64,000 bases of DNA from assembly GCA_964510575.1 (NCBI GenBank), contig CAZECN010000010.1, forward strand, positions 21,694 through 85,693, read 5' to 3'. A program made the position numbers and the translations under genes. The notes beneath the pieces were generated by a model. It did no database searches and was not told where the DNA came from. It saw only the letters and a list, made by a program, of their open reading frames with translations. This document shows positions 52,977 through 62,236 of the stretch, in pieces; position 1 is the first letter of the stretch; the number at the start of each line of letters is the position of its first letter. The DNA comes from CALKYB01 sp964510575 (GTDB taxonomy: Bacteria; Bdellovibrionota_C; UBA2361; SZUA-149; CALKYB01).

Positions 52977-55433
52977 ATGAGCGAACAAGCGGCGCTAAGC
53001 GCGGAAGGTAGGGACGAATACGGTAGCGATAAAATTAAGGTCCTGGAAGGCCTTGATGCGGTCAGAAAACGACCGGGTATGTATATCGGTGATACCTATG
53101 AAAGAGGTTTCCATCACCTTGTGTTTGAAGTCGTAGATAACTCAATTGACGAAGCAATGGCTGGGCACTGTGATACCGTCCAGGTCACGGTCCACCTTAA
53201 CGGCTCTGTCACTGTAGAGGATAATGGTCGAGGAATACCTACAGATATTCACCCTACTGAAGGAATAAGCTCAGTTGAAGTTGTTCTTACTAAACTTCAT
53301 GCTGGAGGAAAGTTTGAGAATGAAGCCTATAAGGTTTCTGGAGGTCTTCACGGAGTTGGTGTTTCAGTTGTAAATGCCTTGAGTGAGAAACTTACTGTTG
53401 AGGTCAAAAGAAAAGGGACCGTTTTTTTCCAGGAATTTCAGCGGGGTGTGCCCGATGAAAAACTAAAAGAGATAGGAAAGAGCGAAGCTAGTGGAACTAG
53501 AATAAATTTTCTTCCTGATAAAGAAATATTTACTGAAGTAGATGGTTTTAAATATGATATTCTTGCTTCCAGGTTTAGAGAACTTGCATTTTTAAATGCT
53601 GGAATAAAAATAATCTTCAGTGACGAAAGGGTTGGAAAAACTCAGGAGTTTTTCTTTGAGGGTGGTCTTAAAAGTTTTATTGAACATTTGAATAAAACTA
53701 AGAAACCTCTTTTTGCTGATATAATTTATTTAAATGACACAAAAGATGATGTCTCAATAGAAGTAGCTCTTCAATACAGCGAAGCTTACAATGAAACTAT
53801 TTTTGCCTTTGCTAATAATATAAATACTCACGAGGGAGGAACTCACCTCTCTGGTTTTAGAACTGCCTTAACCAGGGCTGTAAATAGCTATGCTCTTTCT
53901 AATAAGTATATAAAATCCGCTAAGGAGAATCTCTCTGGGGATGATATTAGGGAAGGGGTTACTGCGATTGTCAGTGTTAAACTTCCTGACCCGCAATTTG
54001 AAGGACAAACTAAGACAAAGCTCGGAAACAGCGAGATTAAAGGTCTGGTAGAGCAAATGCTAGGAGAAAAGCTAGGCTCTTACTTCGAAGAAAACCCGAA
54101 AGTTGTAAAAACGATCATTAATAAGGGTATTGAAGCTCAGCGTGCGAGGGAGGCTGCAAGAAAAGCAAGGGAGCTGGTTCGAAGAAAAGGCGCCCTTGAT
54201 TCAATGGCTCTTCCTGGAAAGCTGGCGGACTGCCAGGATGAAACTCCTGAGACCTGCGAAATATATCTGGTGGAGGGAGATTCTGCTGGAGGATCTGCAA
54301 AGCAGGGTCGGGACCGGGCCAACCAGGCGATTCTTCCTCTTAGAGGTAAAATCCTAAACGTTGAGAAAGCCCGCTTTGATAAGATGATTGGCTTTGAAGA
54401 GATAAGAACTATTGTTACGGCTCTGGGATGTGGAATTGGAAAAGATGATTTTGATGTTTCAAAACTTCGTTACCATAAAGTTGTAATTATGACGGATGCT
54501 GATGTGGATGGAAGTCATATCAGAACCTTGCTTCTTACTTTCTTTTTCCGTCAGATGCCTGAGCTGATTGAAAGAGGACATTTATATATTGCTCAACCGC
54601 CGCTTTACAGAATTAAGCGAGGCAGAAAAGAGCACTTTCTTCACGATGATAAGGCCTTTGAAACTTTTGTTATAAATGCAGGAAGCGAAGCCCTTGAGGT
54701 TAAAGGCTCGGGGAAGTCACCAGTAATTGCTGGACAGGAGCTCGAGAATTTACTTCGGGACCTGGGTTCTGTTGAAAGAACTCTAAATGGCCTTAGAATC
54801 TCAGGGGCAGCTCGAAAAGTTCTTTCAGGCTTTGCTGCTGATAGTAATTTTTCAAGAAAAACTATTGAGAATAGAGCAGAGCTTGAGAAAGCGGTGAAAA
54901 CCGCGATTGACTGGGCTAAGGCCAGAGACGCTTCAATTAAAGATGTTGAAGTGGAATATATTAAAGATGATGAGCATTCAACAACAACCGCTCATCTTGA
55001 TGTCAAAACTGACACAGATAGCTTTTTGCTTAAGCTGAACTTTAACTTGGTAATGTCTGGGGATTTCACTACGCTTAAAGAAACCCTCTCGCGTGCTGAA
55101 AACTTTGGCGTTCCACCTTTTTCAATAGTGGAAAAAAAATCTAAGTCAGAAAAGGATGAGACATTGCCCTCACTTTTTGATGTCAGAGATTATATTCTTG
55201 AACAGGGTAAAACGGGTCTTCAAATTACCAGGTTTAAGGGGCTTGGGGAGATGAATCCTGAGCAGTTGTGGGACACGACTCTTAATCCAGAGTTTCGAAG
55301 CATGCTTCAGGTTCAGATAGAAGACGTAATGGAAGCAGATACTCTGTTTACGCTTTTGATGGGAGACCAGGTTGAGCCCAGAAGAGAGTTTATCGAGGAT
55401 AACGCTCTAAGCGTAAAAAATCTCGATATTTAA
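52977..55433 (+). CDS. gyrB: DNA gyrase subunit B
   Basis: ATPase subunit of gyrase. The 818 residues show the GHKL site (DNSIDEA, DNGRGIP, GGLHGVGVSVVNALS), the TOPRIM EGDSAGGSAKQGRDRANQAI with PLRGKILNVEKARFDKM and MTDADVDGSHI, and the C-terminal GLGEMNPEQLWDTTL. A Gram-negative-type insertion (about 165 residues, 560-725) lies before the end. Position 447 (E. coli numbering) is Arg instead of Lys, a common natural variant. Confidence 0.98.
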   Translation: MSEQAALSAEGRDEYGSDKIKVLEGLDAVRKRPGMYIGDTYERGFHHLVFEVVDNSIDEAMAGHCDTVQVTVHLNGSVTVEDNGRGIPTDIHPTEGISSVEVVLTKLHAGGKFENEAYKVSGGLHGVGVSVVNALSEKLTVEVKRKGTVFFQEFQRGVPDEKLKEIGKSEASGTRINFLPDKEIFTEVDGFKYDILASRFRELAFLNAGIKIIFSDERVGKTQEFFFEGGLKSFIEHLNKTKKPLFADIIYLNDTKDDVSIEVALQYSEAYNETIFAFANNINTHEGGTHLSGFRTALTRAVNSYALSNKYIKSAKENLSGDDIREGVTAIVSVKLPDPQFEGQTKTKLGNSEIKGLVEQMLGEKLGSYFEENPKVVKTIINKGIEAQRAREAARKARELVRRKGALDSMALPGKLADCQDETPETCEIYLVEGDSAGGSAKQGRDRANQAILPLRGKILNVEKARFDKMIGFEEIRTIVTALGCGIGKDDFDVSKLRYHKVVIMTDADVDGSHIRTLLLTFFFRQMPELIERGHLYIAQPPLYRIKRGRKEHFLHDDKAFETFVINAGSEALEVKGSGKSPVIAGQELENLLRDLGSVERTLNGLRISGAARKVLSGFAADSNFSRKTIENRAELEKAVKTAIDWAKARDASIKDVEVEYIKDDEHSTTTAHLDVKTDTDSFLLKLNFNLVMSGDFTTLKETLSRAENFGVPPFSIVEKKSKSEKDETLPSLFDVRDYILEQGKTGLQITRFKGLGEMNPEQLWDTTLNPEFRSMLQVQIEDVMEADTLFTLLMGDQVEPRREFIEDNALSVKNLDI

Positions 55434-55499
55434 TTAAATAAGCTTAACTACTGAAGCCTAAGTTCAAGTATTTCTAAACCAAAGTTTTTGTAAATTAAT

Positions 55500-58022
55500 A
55501 TGGACAGCGACAATACCAGAATAATTCCAATAAACATCGAAGATGAGATGCGTGGTTCGTATATTGATTATGCAATGAGCGTAATCATTGGCCGTGCCCT
55601 ACCTGATGTTCGTGATGGTCTTAAGCCCGTGCACCGTAGAATTCTTTTTGCCATGAGGCAGGAGGGGCTTCTCTCAAATAAAAGATATTCAAAGTGTGCG
55701 GGTGTTGTTGGTGAGGTTCTCAAGCATTATCACCCTCATGGTGACCTGGCAGTTTACCATGCTTTGGCCAGAATGGCTCAGCAGTGGAACCTTCGTTATC
55801 CTTTGATTGATGGTCAGGGTAACTTTGGTTCAATTGATGGAGACTCCCCTGCTGCTTATCGATACACTGAAAGTAGAATGGCTCCGCTTGCGGAACTTCT
55901 TCTTCAGGATATTGAAAAAGAAACTGTAGATTTCTCCCCTAACTTTGACGAGTCCATGGAAGAGCCAGACGTTCTTCCTTCAAGGATTCCAAATCTGCTT
56001 ATTAATGGAGCAGAGGGAATCGCGGTTGGAATGGCTTCTTCTATTCCTCCTCACAACCTTTCAGAAGTAATAGATGGATCAATAGCGCTGATTAAAAACC
56101 CTGAAATTACTATTCCTGAGCTGATGGAAATTATTCCAGGGCCGGACTTTCCAACTGGAGGTATTATTTATGGTGATGAGCCGATAAAGAGTATCTACGC
56201 AAAGGGCCGGGGAATAATCAAGATTCGAGGAAAGGTTCGAATCGAGGAAGGCACGAAAACAGGAAAAAGAGAGGCCGGGGAAAGAATCGTAGTTGATGAG
56301 ATTCCTTTTCAGGTTAATAAAGCAAAGCTAATTGAGAAAATCGCCGAGCTAGTTAATCATAAAAGAATTGAAGGGATTGCAAAGCTCCGGGACGAGTCAG
56401 ACCGTAAAGGTATGCGAATCGTTATCGACCTGAAGCGAGACGCAGTAACTGAGGTCGTTCTTAACCAGCTTTATAAACTGACCTATCTTCAAAAAAGTTA
56501 CGGTGCAATCATGCTTGCCATTGTTGATGGCAGGCCTAGAACTCTTAGCCTGAAGCAGATTCTCAAATGTTTCGTTGATCATCGCAGAGAAGTAGTAAAC
56601 AGAAGAAGCAGGTTTGAGCTAAAGAAAGCACTGGCTAGGCAGCATATCCTCGAAGGCCTTCGAATTGCTCTGGATAGAATCGATGAGATTATCGACCTGA
56701 TCAGAAGTTCTCAGACCACTCAGGAAGCTAAAGCTGCTCTTCAAGACAAGTTCGAACTCTCCGATATTCAGGCCCAGCATATCCTGGACATGCCACTGAA
56801 GCGTCTTACCGGTCTTGAGAGAAAGGCAATCGAGGACGAATATAAAGAAATCTGTGAGCTGATTGAGCGGCTTCGTCATATTCTTTCCAATGCTTCTGAA
56901 GTAAACAAGATTATTATTTCTGAGCTTGCTGAAATAAAAGAAAAATTTGGAGATGAGCGCCGGACAGTAATTGAAGAAGGCGGCGATGCTATTGAAGACG
57001 AAGACCTGATAGTGGACGAAGATCAAGTTGTTTCGATTTCGCACAAGGGTTACGCCAAGCGTTGTTCACCTTCTGTCTATAAGGCCCAGAAACGCGGTGG
57101 AAAGGGCGTCAGAGGAACGAAGAAGCTTGCTGAGGCCGATGAGGATTTTGTAAGCGAGTTGTTTATTGCTTCAACTCTTACTTATATGCTGGTCTTTACT
57201 TCTGAAGGAAAACTTCACTGGCTGAAGGTATATAACCTGCCTGAAGCAAGTAGAACTGCCCGCGGCCGAGCTATTGTAAATATTCTTAAGCTCTCTGGGG
57301 ATGAGAAAGTTTCGGCAATACTTCCGGTTAAAAACTTTGATGAAGGCCAGTTTGTCGTGATGGCTACTGAAAAAGGCTATATAAAGCGGGTTGATATTAA
57401 AGACTTTTCAAATGTCCGAAATGGAGGAATCCGGGCGATTTCACTAGATGATGGAGATTCTCTGGTTGGAGTTTCTTTGACCGAGGGAGATAGTGACTGC
57501 ATTCTTTCAAGTTCTTCCGGTATGGCAATTCGTTTTGCCGAGAGTGATGCCCGGGTAATGGGAAGAACTGCTCGAGGTTCCAGGGGTATTAACCTTAAGG
57601 AGAATGATCAAGTAGTTGGCCTAATTACAGTCAAGTCAGGCCGTGAAGAAGAAGTGGCTTTGCTCACAGCTTGCGAGAAAGGATACGGAAAAAGAACTCT
57701 AATCCAGGAATACCGAAAACAAAGTCGGGGTGGAAAGGGTGTGATTGACATCAAAACTACTGACAGAAACGGCCAAGTGGTTGGAACCTGTAAGGTAACT
57801 GATACGGACGAAGCAATGGTTATCACCACCTCTGGTAAGGTTATCAGAATGCCGGTTGATGGAATTTCTTTGATTGGTAGAAACACCATGGGTGTTAGGT
57901 TGGTTAACGTGGATGGAGATGAGGTAATTTCTACCGTAGCTAGAATTGCTGATAATGATCAGGATGGGGACGAGGATGAAGCCTCTGATTCAGAAGCTCC
58001 AGCTGAACAATCAGCAGAATAA
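55500..58022 (+). CDS. gyrA: DNA gyrase subunit A (Leu83, His87)
   Basis: DNA-cleaving subunit of gyrase. The 840 residues carry the catalytic Tyr122 in AAYRYTESRM. The GyrA box is QKRGGKGVRG near 533, and the protein ends in an acidic tail. Numbering coincides with E. coli: codon 83 is CTG (Leu, 55746-55748) and codon 87 is CAT (His, 55758-55760), within HPHGDLAVYHALARM. In E. coli these are Ser83 and Asp87, whose replacement by Leu and His is known to lower fluoroquinolone susceptibility. The reading frame is otherwise normal, so this looks like the native form. Confidence 0.98.
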   Translation: MDSDNTRIIPINIEDEMRGSYIDYAMSVIIGRALPDVRDGLKPVHRRILFAMRQEGLLSNKRYSKCAGVVGEVLKHYHPHGDLAVYHALARMAQQWNLRYPLIDGQGNFGSIDGDSPAAYRYTESRMAPLAELLLQDIEKETVDFSPNFDESMEEPDVLPSRIPNLLINGAEGIAVGMASSIPPHNLSEVIDGSIALIKNPEITIPELMEIIPGPDFPTGGIIYGDEPIKSIYAKGRGIIKIRGKVRIEEGTKTGKREAGERIVVDEIPFQVNKAKLIEKIAELVNHKRIEGIAKLRDESDRKGMRIVIDLKRDAVTEVVLNQLYKLTYLQKSYGAIMLAIVDGRPRTLSLKQILKCFVDHRREVVNRRSRFELKKALARQHILEGLRIALDRIDEIIDLIRSSQTTQEAKAALQDKFELSDIQAQHILDMPLKRLTGLERKAIEDEYKEICELIERLRHILSNASEVNKIIISELAEIKEKFGDERRTVIEEGGDAIEDEDLIVDEDQVVSISHKGYAKRCSPSVYKAQKRGGKGVRGTKKLAEADEDFVSELFIASTLTYMLVFTSEGKLHWLKVYNLPEASRTARGRAIVNILKLSGDEKVSAILPVKNFDEGQFVVMATEKGYIKRVDIKDFSNVRNGGIRAISLDDGDSLVGVSLTEGDSDCILSSSSGMAIRFAESDARVMGRTARGSRGINLKENDQVVGLITVKSGREEEVALLTACEKGYGKRTLIQEYRKQSRGGKGVIDIKTTDRNGQVVGTCKVTDTDEAMVITTSGKVIRMPVDGISLIGRNTMGVRLVNVDGDEVISTVARIADNDQDGDEDEASDSEAPAEQSAE

Positions 58023-58063
58023 CGAGTTCAAGGTAGCTTCTAAACGATTCCGGAGAGGCGCAA

Positions 58064-59068
58064 ATGTCTGCTAAAAGAGTTTCCGTTCTTGGTTCTGGCA
58101 GCTGGGGAACAGCTCTTGCCACTCATCTGAAGCTTGCCGGGCACGAAGTTTGTGTCTGGGGGATAGTTGAAGAAGATCTTAAAAATATCTCGGAAAACCA
58201 GTCAAATCCGGCTTACTTTCCCGGCCTAAAGCTCGAGAAAGGAATCTCCACAACTAGCGATCTATCTGAAGCCGTAAAAAAGGCTGATTGTATAGTGATG
58301 GCAGTTCCTTCTTTTGCTGTTCGAGAGGTATCTTCAAAACTCAAAACCGAAGTTCCTGTGGTTATTGTTTCCAAGGGGCTTGAAGAAGGAACGCTTAAGT
58401 TTCTTTCTGACGTAGTTGCTGAGGAGACTGGAAAGACAGATCGGATAGCTGTTCTCTCAGGGCCAAGTTTTGCCAAAGAAGTTCTTGAGAAAAAAACTAC
58501 TGCAGTAACAGTGGCCTGCAAGAATCCTGAGACGCTGGAATTTGTTTGTAATTTGTTTCACCATTCCTATTTCCGGACCTACCGTTCAGAGGATTTGGCC
58601 GGAGTTCAGTTAGGTGGAGCAGTTAAGAATGTAATTGCACTGGCTGTTGGAATTTGTGACGGGAAAGATATGGGGCTTAATGGTCGGGCTGCGCTGATCA
58701 CTCGTGGGCTTGCCGAGATAGGCCGTTTGGTTAAGGCCATGGGCGGAAAAGCAGAAACAATCTCGGGGCTAAGTGGGCTTGGAGACCTTTTGCTTACTGC
58801 CACTGGGGACTTAAGTCGTAATCGCAGGGTTGGGATTCTCCTTGGAGAAGGAAAAAGTCTAGAAGAGGCAATTGAGCAGGTAGGTCAAACTGCAGAAGGA
58901 GTTGTAACAGCTCCAAAGATTCTCGAGCTTGCTGAAAAAACTGGAGTTGATATGCCGATCACCAGAGGGGTGGTCGCCATGCTTGAAGGGCGTGTTGGGG
59001 TTGAGGAAATAGTGAAAGGTTGGCTTGAGAGGGGCGGTAAATATGAAATTGAAGATAAGAATGCTTAG
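58064..59068 (+). CDS. gpsA: NAD(P)-dependent glycerol-3-phosphate dehydrogenase
   Basis: Makes sn-glycerol-3-phosphate for phospholipids. The 334 residues show the nucleotide fold VLGSGSWGTALATHL, VSKGLEEGTLKFLS, SGPSFAKEV, and the catalytic Lys in GGAVKNVIALAVGICDG followed by NGRAALITRGL. ATG at 58064 with GGAGAGG upstream, 41 bases after gyrA, so probably the last gene of the dnaN-to-gpsA run. Confidence 0.97.
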   Translation: MSAKRVSVLGSGSWGTALATHLKLAGHEVCVWGIVEEDLKNISENQSNPAYFPGLKLEKGISTTSDLSEAVKKADCIVMAVPSFAVREVSSKLKTEVPVVIVSKGLEEGTLKFLSDVVAEETGKTDRIAVLSGPSFAKEVLEKKTTAVTVACKNPETLEFVCNLFHHSYFRTYRSEDLAGVQLGGAVKNVIALAVGICDGKDMGLNGRAALITRGLAEIGRLVKAMGGKAETISGLSGLGDLLLTATGDLSRNRRVGILLGEGKSLEEAIEQVGQTAEGVVTAPKILELAEKTGVDMPITRGVVAMLEGRVGVEEIVKGWLERGGKYEIEDKNA

Positions 59069-59189
59069 CCTATAGGCAATCCTTGCCTGGCTCGCATACA
59101 GAAACCACGTTGCTAAACAAAGAATTTCTGAAAAAAGTGGGTGCGGGCTATTTAAATCCTCCTGTTAGTCTGCTTCCCACCACTCAAAA

Positions 59190-59612
59190 TTAGTTTTTTT
59201 GAATTAGTTTTTTATGAAACATGGTTAACTCTTCCAGGCTTAAGAAAAGCGGAGCATCTATTACGATATTTACCCCAGCTAATTCGAAAGCTCCCTGGTT
59301 TTGTAAAAACAAGTCTTTTTCACCTTCATTTGAGAATTGCCTTCCAATTTGTCGTTGATGTCCGGCCAACTCAGTTGTTATCAGCAAGTTGTTGAAAGGT
59401 TTTTTACATGGATCGGAATTACAAGGTGAATTAAAGCTAATCTCGCTCCATGCAAATATTGTCTCAGCTAGCACTATCGTTACCGAATAAGGAGAGCTTG
59501 TTTCGGGCTCGGAATCCTTATGTAACGAGAGAGGCCGTTCAAAAGCTACGGGGACGAGCCATTTTTCGTCGTCCAGATAGCAGCAAAATTCAAGGATCAT
59601 ATTTGTTAACAT
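59190..59612 (-). CDS. hypothetical protein, 140 residues
   Basis: ATG at 59612 with GGGGA eight bases upstream; an internal ATG at 59600 is also possible. Composition is normal for a soluble protein, with no signal peptide, helix bundle or motif I recognise; two Cys pairs (CC and a CxxxxC) are present. It stands alone on the minus strand between gpsA and a non-coding stretch and has a long inverted repeat in its leader. Real but unassigned, or possibly a remnant. Confidence 0.45.
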   Translation of the reverse strand: MLTNMILEFCCYLDDEKWLVPVAFERPLSLHKDSEPETSSPYSVTIVLAETIFAWSEISFNSPCNSDPCKKPFNNLLITTELAGHQRQIGRQFSNEGEKDLFLQNQGAFELAGVNIVIDAPLFLSLEELTMFHKKLIQKN

Positions 59613-59642
59613 GTATTGTTTCCCCTAGTAGATGAAGATAAT

Positions 59643-59703
59643 TGACAAAATCTCCCACTAAGGATTCAAGAAAGCTTGAAACCCTCACTAGGAGATTCTG
59701 TCA
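59643..59703. repeat. long imperfect inverted repeat
   Basis: Arms 59643-59670 and 59675-59703 with a 4-base loop. They start TGACA and then AATCTCC perfectly paired, and close with CAAG/CTTG at the loop; in between are isolated mismatches and one bulge. It ends about 30 bases upstream of the ATG of the 140-residue gene, so it would fold in that gene's leader; it could also be a miniature mobile-element-like repeat. There is no flanking target duplication that I can see. Confidence 0.55.
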
Positions 59704-59872
59704 TTTTGAGGAAACAAAAAACTTAAAAAACCTGTTTAGCCCTCGCACCCATATAAAAATTTGAGGGGGTCTGTAACATCAGAAACTTCTTGAGTGCAAG
59801 ACCAAAACTGAGGATACAGGGTATTATAGAGAGGAATAATTTCCCGCTTCTCTGGGGGAGGGCCTTATTTAC

Positions 59873-59907
59873 AAAAAAACGGCCGTGCTACAGCAGACAC
59901 GACCGTT
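59873..59907 (-). terminator. minus-strand intrinsic terminator
   Basis: AACGGCCGTG (59878-59887) pairs with CACGACCGTT (59898-59907) with one mismatch and a 10-base loop; on the minus strand seven Ts follow (59879-59873). There is no gene immediately upstream on that strand: the nearest ends at 60784, almost 900 bases away, so the terminator points to an untranslated transcript or a very long 3' region. Confidence 0.65.
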
Positions 59908-60406
59908 CCAGCAATGGAGTAAAATGGCTAAATCCAGGAGGCCCCACTCAAAGTAGGAGAGCAAACGCTGAAAAATCTAGCGTTTTAGGCCTTCCGGCAA
60001 TAAATTTTTTAAGAATAGTAACTGCAACTATCGCTTTTAGGCCTCGACTCTTTTGAGGAGGCTAAAATAAAAGGAAGGGCTAGAAGACTTTAATAATCTA
60101 ATTTGATGATTGGCTAAAAAATTAAAACCTGGCCAGTATCATCTGCGAGAAATTTGAACGATTCTAAAAACCTGCTCGGGAGCAAGTATTTATATCATAT
60201 AAATTCCAAAGCTCGTTCCAGATTACCCACCCGACGCTGCTTACTCTATTGCTGGTCAACAAAGTCCGGCGGGTAACCGGTGAACAAAAAACTAAAATGC
60301 ACCCAAAAATCCGCTGAAAGATATTCCTTTCAAAAAACCCGGCAGTTATAAAAAACTACTCTAAAAAACAGTTCGCCGCTAAGCGAAAACCTGATGCCGT
60401 CTAGTC

Positions 60407-60465
60407 CCTTCGCGTAAGAGTTCTATTCCTGAAAACTCTTTTTCCATAAAGCTCTTACGTGAAGG
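60407..60465. repeat. 14-base-pair long-range stem
   Basis: Bases 60407-60420 pair with 60452-60465 over 14 pairs including one G-U (CCTTCGCGTAAGAG with CTCTTACGTGAAGG); the 31-base loop has its own small complementarity. The G-U as sole deviation suits an RNA stem. Nothing coding lies here. Confidence 0.5.
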
Positions 60466-60783
60466 CCCTGTCATGAATTCTTCTACCTGAGTTTAAGCTT
60501 ACCAGAGAAACAGCCTCTGGTCAAAGAAAAGGCTAATAAAATCAACTACTTAATCCGAATGGCCGTTCTAGTCCAATCCTGCGGTTTTAGAACGAGTGTT
60601 TTAGCGTAATTCCAGTTACTTGCCAGAGAGCCGAATGGTCTTCTGTGGAAATAATTTAGCTTACCTGTTCTCTGGAGTTAAGTTGCCTAAAAGAAATTAG
60701 AAAAATTTTTATAAAAATCTCCAATCTCCTTGTTTTTTTATTTCTTTGTTTTTCATTTTTTATAACCAATTATTAAAAACTTT

Positions 60784-61806
60784 CTATTCATTAACGTCTG
60801 GGACTTTGAAGTTGAAGTAATCTTCGAGAGCACTTTGACTAGGAACTTTTGGAAGATCTTTAGACTCCTTATCTAGTCCATTTCCAAAGACATCCCGACG
60901 GATATGGGCAAACTCTGGGCTCTTTAGGGCAGGCAGTCTGTCTGTCATGTTTTCTACAGTTTTGTTAAAGGGGTTTTCAGACTGCACAAACTCAGGGGTT
61001 TTTTCGAAGATAACATCATGTCCTTTATGATAGACTTCGCCTCCAGTTTCCAAAACTTCTTTGGTTTTACCTGTTATCTTATTAAAAAGTTCGCCGGTCT
61101 TGTTTTTAACCTTATCTATTGTATTCCCTAAAAAACCCTGGTTTTTGTAGGCTGCAACACCACCGACCGTTAAAACTAGTCCAACTGGCGTACGTCTAAC
61201 GATCCGTCCTCCCAGTTTCGCTACACCTTTAATGGCGCCACCGGCTTTGCTAAGTGCCGATCTAAAAATCCCTTTCTTTGGAGCATTCTCAGGCTTTTTG
61301 AAAAATCCCATTCGCCTGGCGGATTTCTTAAGTTGTTTGTTTGCAAAGGAGAAAGGCTTTTTCGCAAGTTTCCATAGCCCTTTAAAAGGTTTTGCAAATG
61401 CGCCAATTAATTTTCCGCCCAAGAACTTGGAAGCTTTCCATCCAAAAAAACCTGCCGCGGCAGCTGCACCAAGAGCTGGTAAGGCTAGTTTTTTGAACTT
61501 GTCCCCTAGAAAGGTATCTAGGAATCTAGAGCCAAGATTTCCGAGAATATCTCCGAACCGACCGTAAATGTCGCCAGCCATTTCTAGGAAATCTAGTTTT
61601 TCGTCACTATGAGTTTTGATATTGAAAGTTCTTGTTTGCTCGCCTTTCAACTTGGGTAAAGGAGGAGATTTGGGTCGTGGAGGGTTCAAGACACCGTACT
61701 TAACCCCAGGTTTTAGTTTGCTAAGGTGATCAACGTCTGACCCAAGGTTCTTTTTCCCCTCTAGGCGTTCATTTAGGACTACTTTTTTATGTTCAGTAAA
61801 AGCCAA
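60784..61806 (-). CDS. basic protein with two hydrophobic segments, unknown
   Basis: The 340 residues are strongly basic and Lys/Gly/Phe rich. A first apolar stretch near 108-130 (LALPALGAAAAAGFFGWKAS) leads into amphipathic Lys/Phe repeats (AKPFKGLWKLAKKPFSFANK); a second lies near 205-225 (TPVGLVLTVGGVAAY). There is no signal peptide. The pattern could suit a membrane-active or nucleic-acid-binding protein, but no family is recognised. Alone on its strand and divergent from rpmH. Confidence 0.6.
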   Translation of the reverse strand: MAFTEHKKVVLNERLEGKKNLGSDVDHLSKLKPGVKYGVLNPPRPKSPPLPKLKGEQTRTFNIKTHSDEKLDFLEMAGDIYGRFGDILGNLGSRFLDTFLGDKFKKLALPALGAAAAAGFFGWKASKFLGGKLIGAFAKPFKGLWKLAKKPFSFANKQLKKSARRMGFFKKPENAPKKGIFRSALSKAGGAIKGVAKLGGRIVRRTPVGLVLTVGGVAAYKNQGFLGNTIDKVKNKTGELFNKITGKTKEVLETGGEVYHKGHDVIFEKTPEFVQSENPFNKTVENMTDRLPALKSPEFAHIRRDVFGNGLDKESKDLPKVPSQSALEDYFNFKVPDVNE

Positions 61807-62015
61807 ACCATTCCTCTGAAATTTGAGACCATTCTTAAGAAATCTAAGGCTTGTTTTAGGTAGCTATAGGTTTCTTATAGTTGTTATGAGTATTTTCTTA
61901 CTTTTGGTGACATGAAAAGGTCGTGTAAAAACAAGGGCTTAGTGGAGAAGGTCTTATCGTTCTGCAAGCCTTGGCCTATTTGGCTCTGTTCCGCCTAGTT
62001 GCTTAAACCCCTAGT

Positions 62016-62043
62016 TTGACAACTATTGCCCCTTGTTGATAAA
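62016..62043 (+). promoter_or_regulatory. rpmH promoter
   Basis: A perfect TTGACA at 62016-62021, 16 bases, then GATAAA at 62038-62043. It lies some 32 bases before the rpmH start. The -35 is excellent and the -10 moderate. Confidence 0.5.
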
Positions 62044-62074
62044 TACGGCGGCTCACTTTCAGGGAGAAGACCTA

Positions 62075-62236
62075 ATGAAACGTACATTTCAGCCAAGCAA
62101 TATCAGCCGTTTGAGAACTCATGGTTTTCGCGCGCGTATGGCCACCAAAGCCGGAAGGAATGTTATCAAGCGAAGAAGAGCCAAGGGCAGAAAGAGCCTA
62201 TCAGTTGGCATTTCTTTCAAAGGCAGAAAGAAATAG
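62075..62236 (+). CDS. rpmH: 50S ribosomal protein L34
   Basis: The 53 residues match L34: MKRTFQPSNISRLRTHGFRA, then GRNVIKRRRAKGRKSL, with a slightly long C-terminus (SVGISFKGRKK). ATG 62075 has GGGAGAAG upstream; a longer frame from 62033 is not the gene. First of rpmH-rnpA-yidD, an order typical near bacterial origins. Confidence 0.97.
   Translation: MKRTFQPSNISRLRTHGFRARMATKAGRNVIKRRRAKGRKSLSVGISFKGRKK

Larger units (their letters stand above)
59706..60783. other. about 1.1 kb without a gene, rich in hairpins
   Basis: No convincing coding frame. Inverted repeats include 59873-59907 (terminator-like), 59963-59985 (7-base stem), about 60035-60070 (GCCTC/GAGGC flanked by TTTTA/TAAAA), about 60217-60278 (TTACCC/GGGTAA), 60407-60465 and 60501-60521 (7-base stem ACCAGAG/CTCTGGT). 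A 13-14-base word around TTTTAGGCCT occurs twice, near 59980 and 60033. The pattern suggests one or more untranslated RNAs or a decayed repeat region; no standard RNA family is recognised. Confidence 0.5.

Noticed and set aside
59450..60056. Plus-strand frames of 61 and 88 codons in the gap after gpsA
   Set aside because: One is antisense to the better-supported 140-residue gene; the other runs through the inverted repeats of a terminator and has no ribosome site.
60230..60300. RNase P RNA fragment (AAAGTCCGG word)
   Set aside because: Only a short word resembles the conserved P RNA core; the other conserved blocks are absent within reach on either strand.
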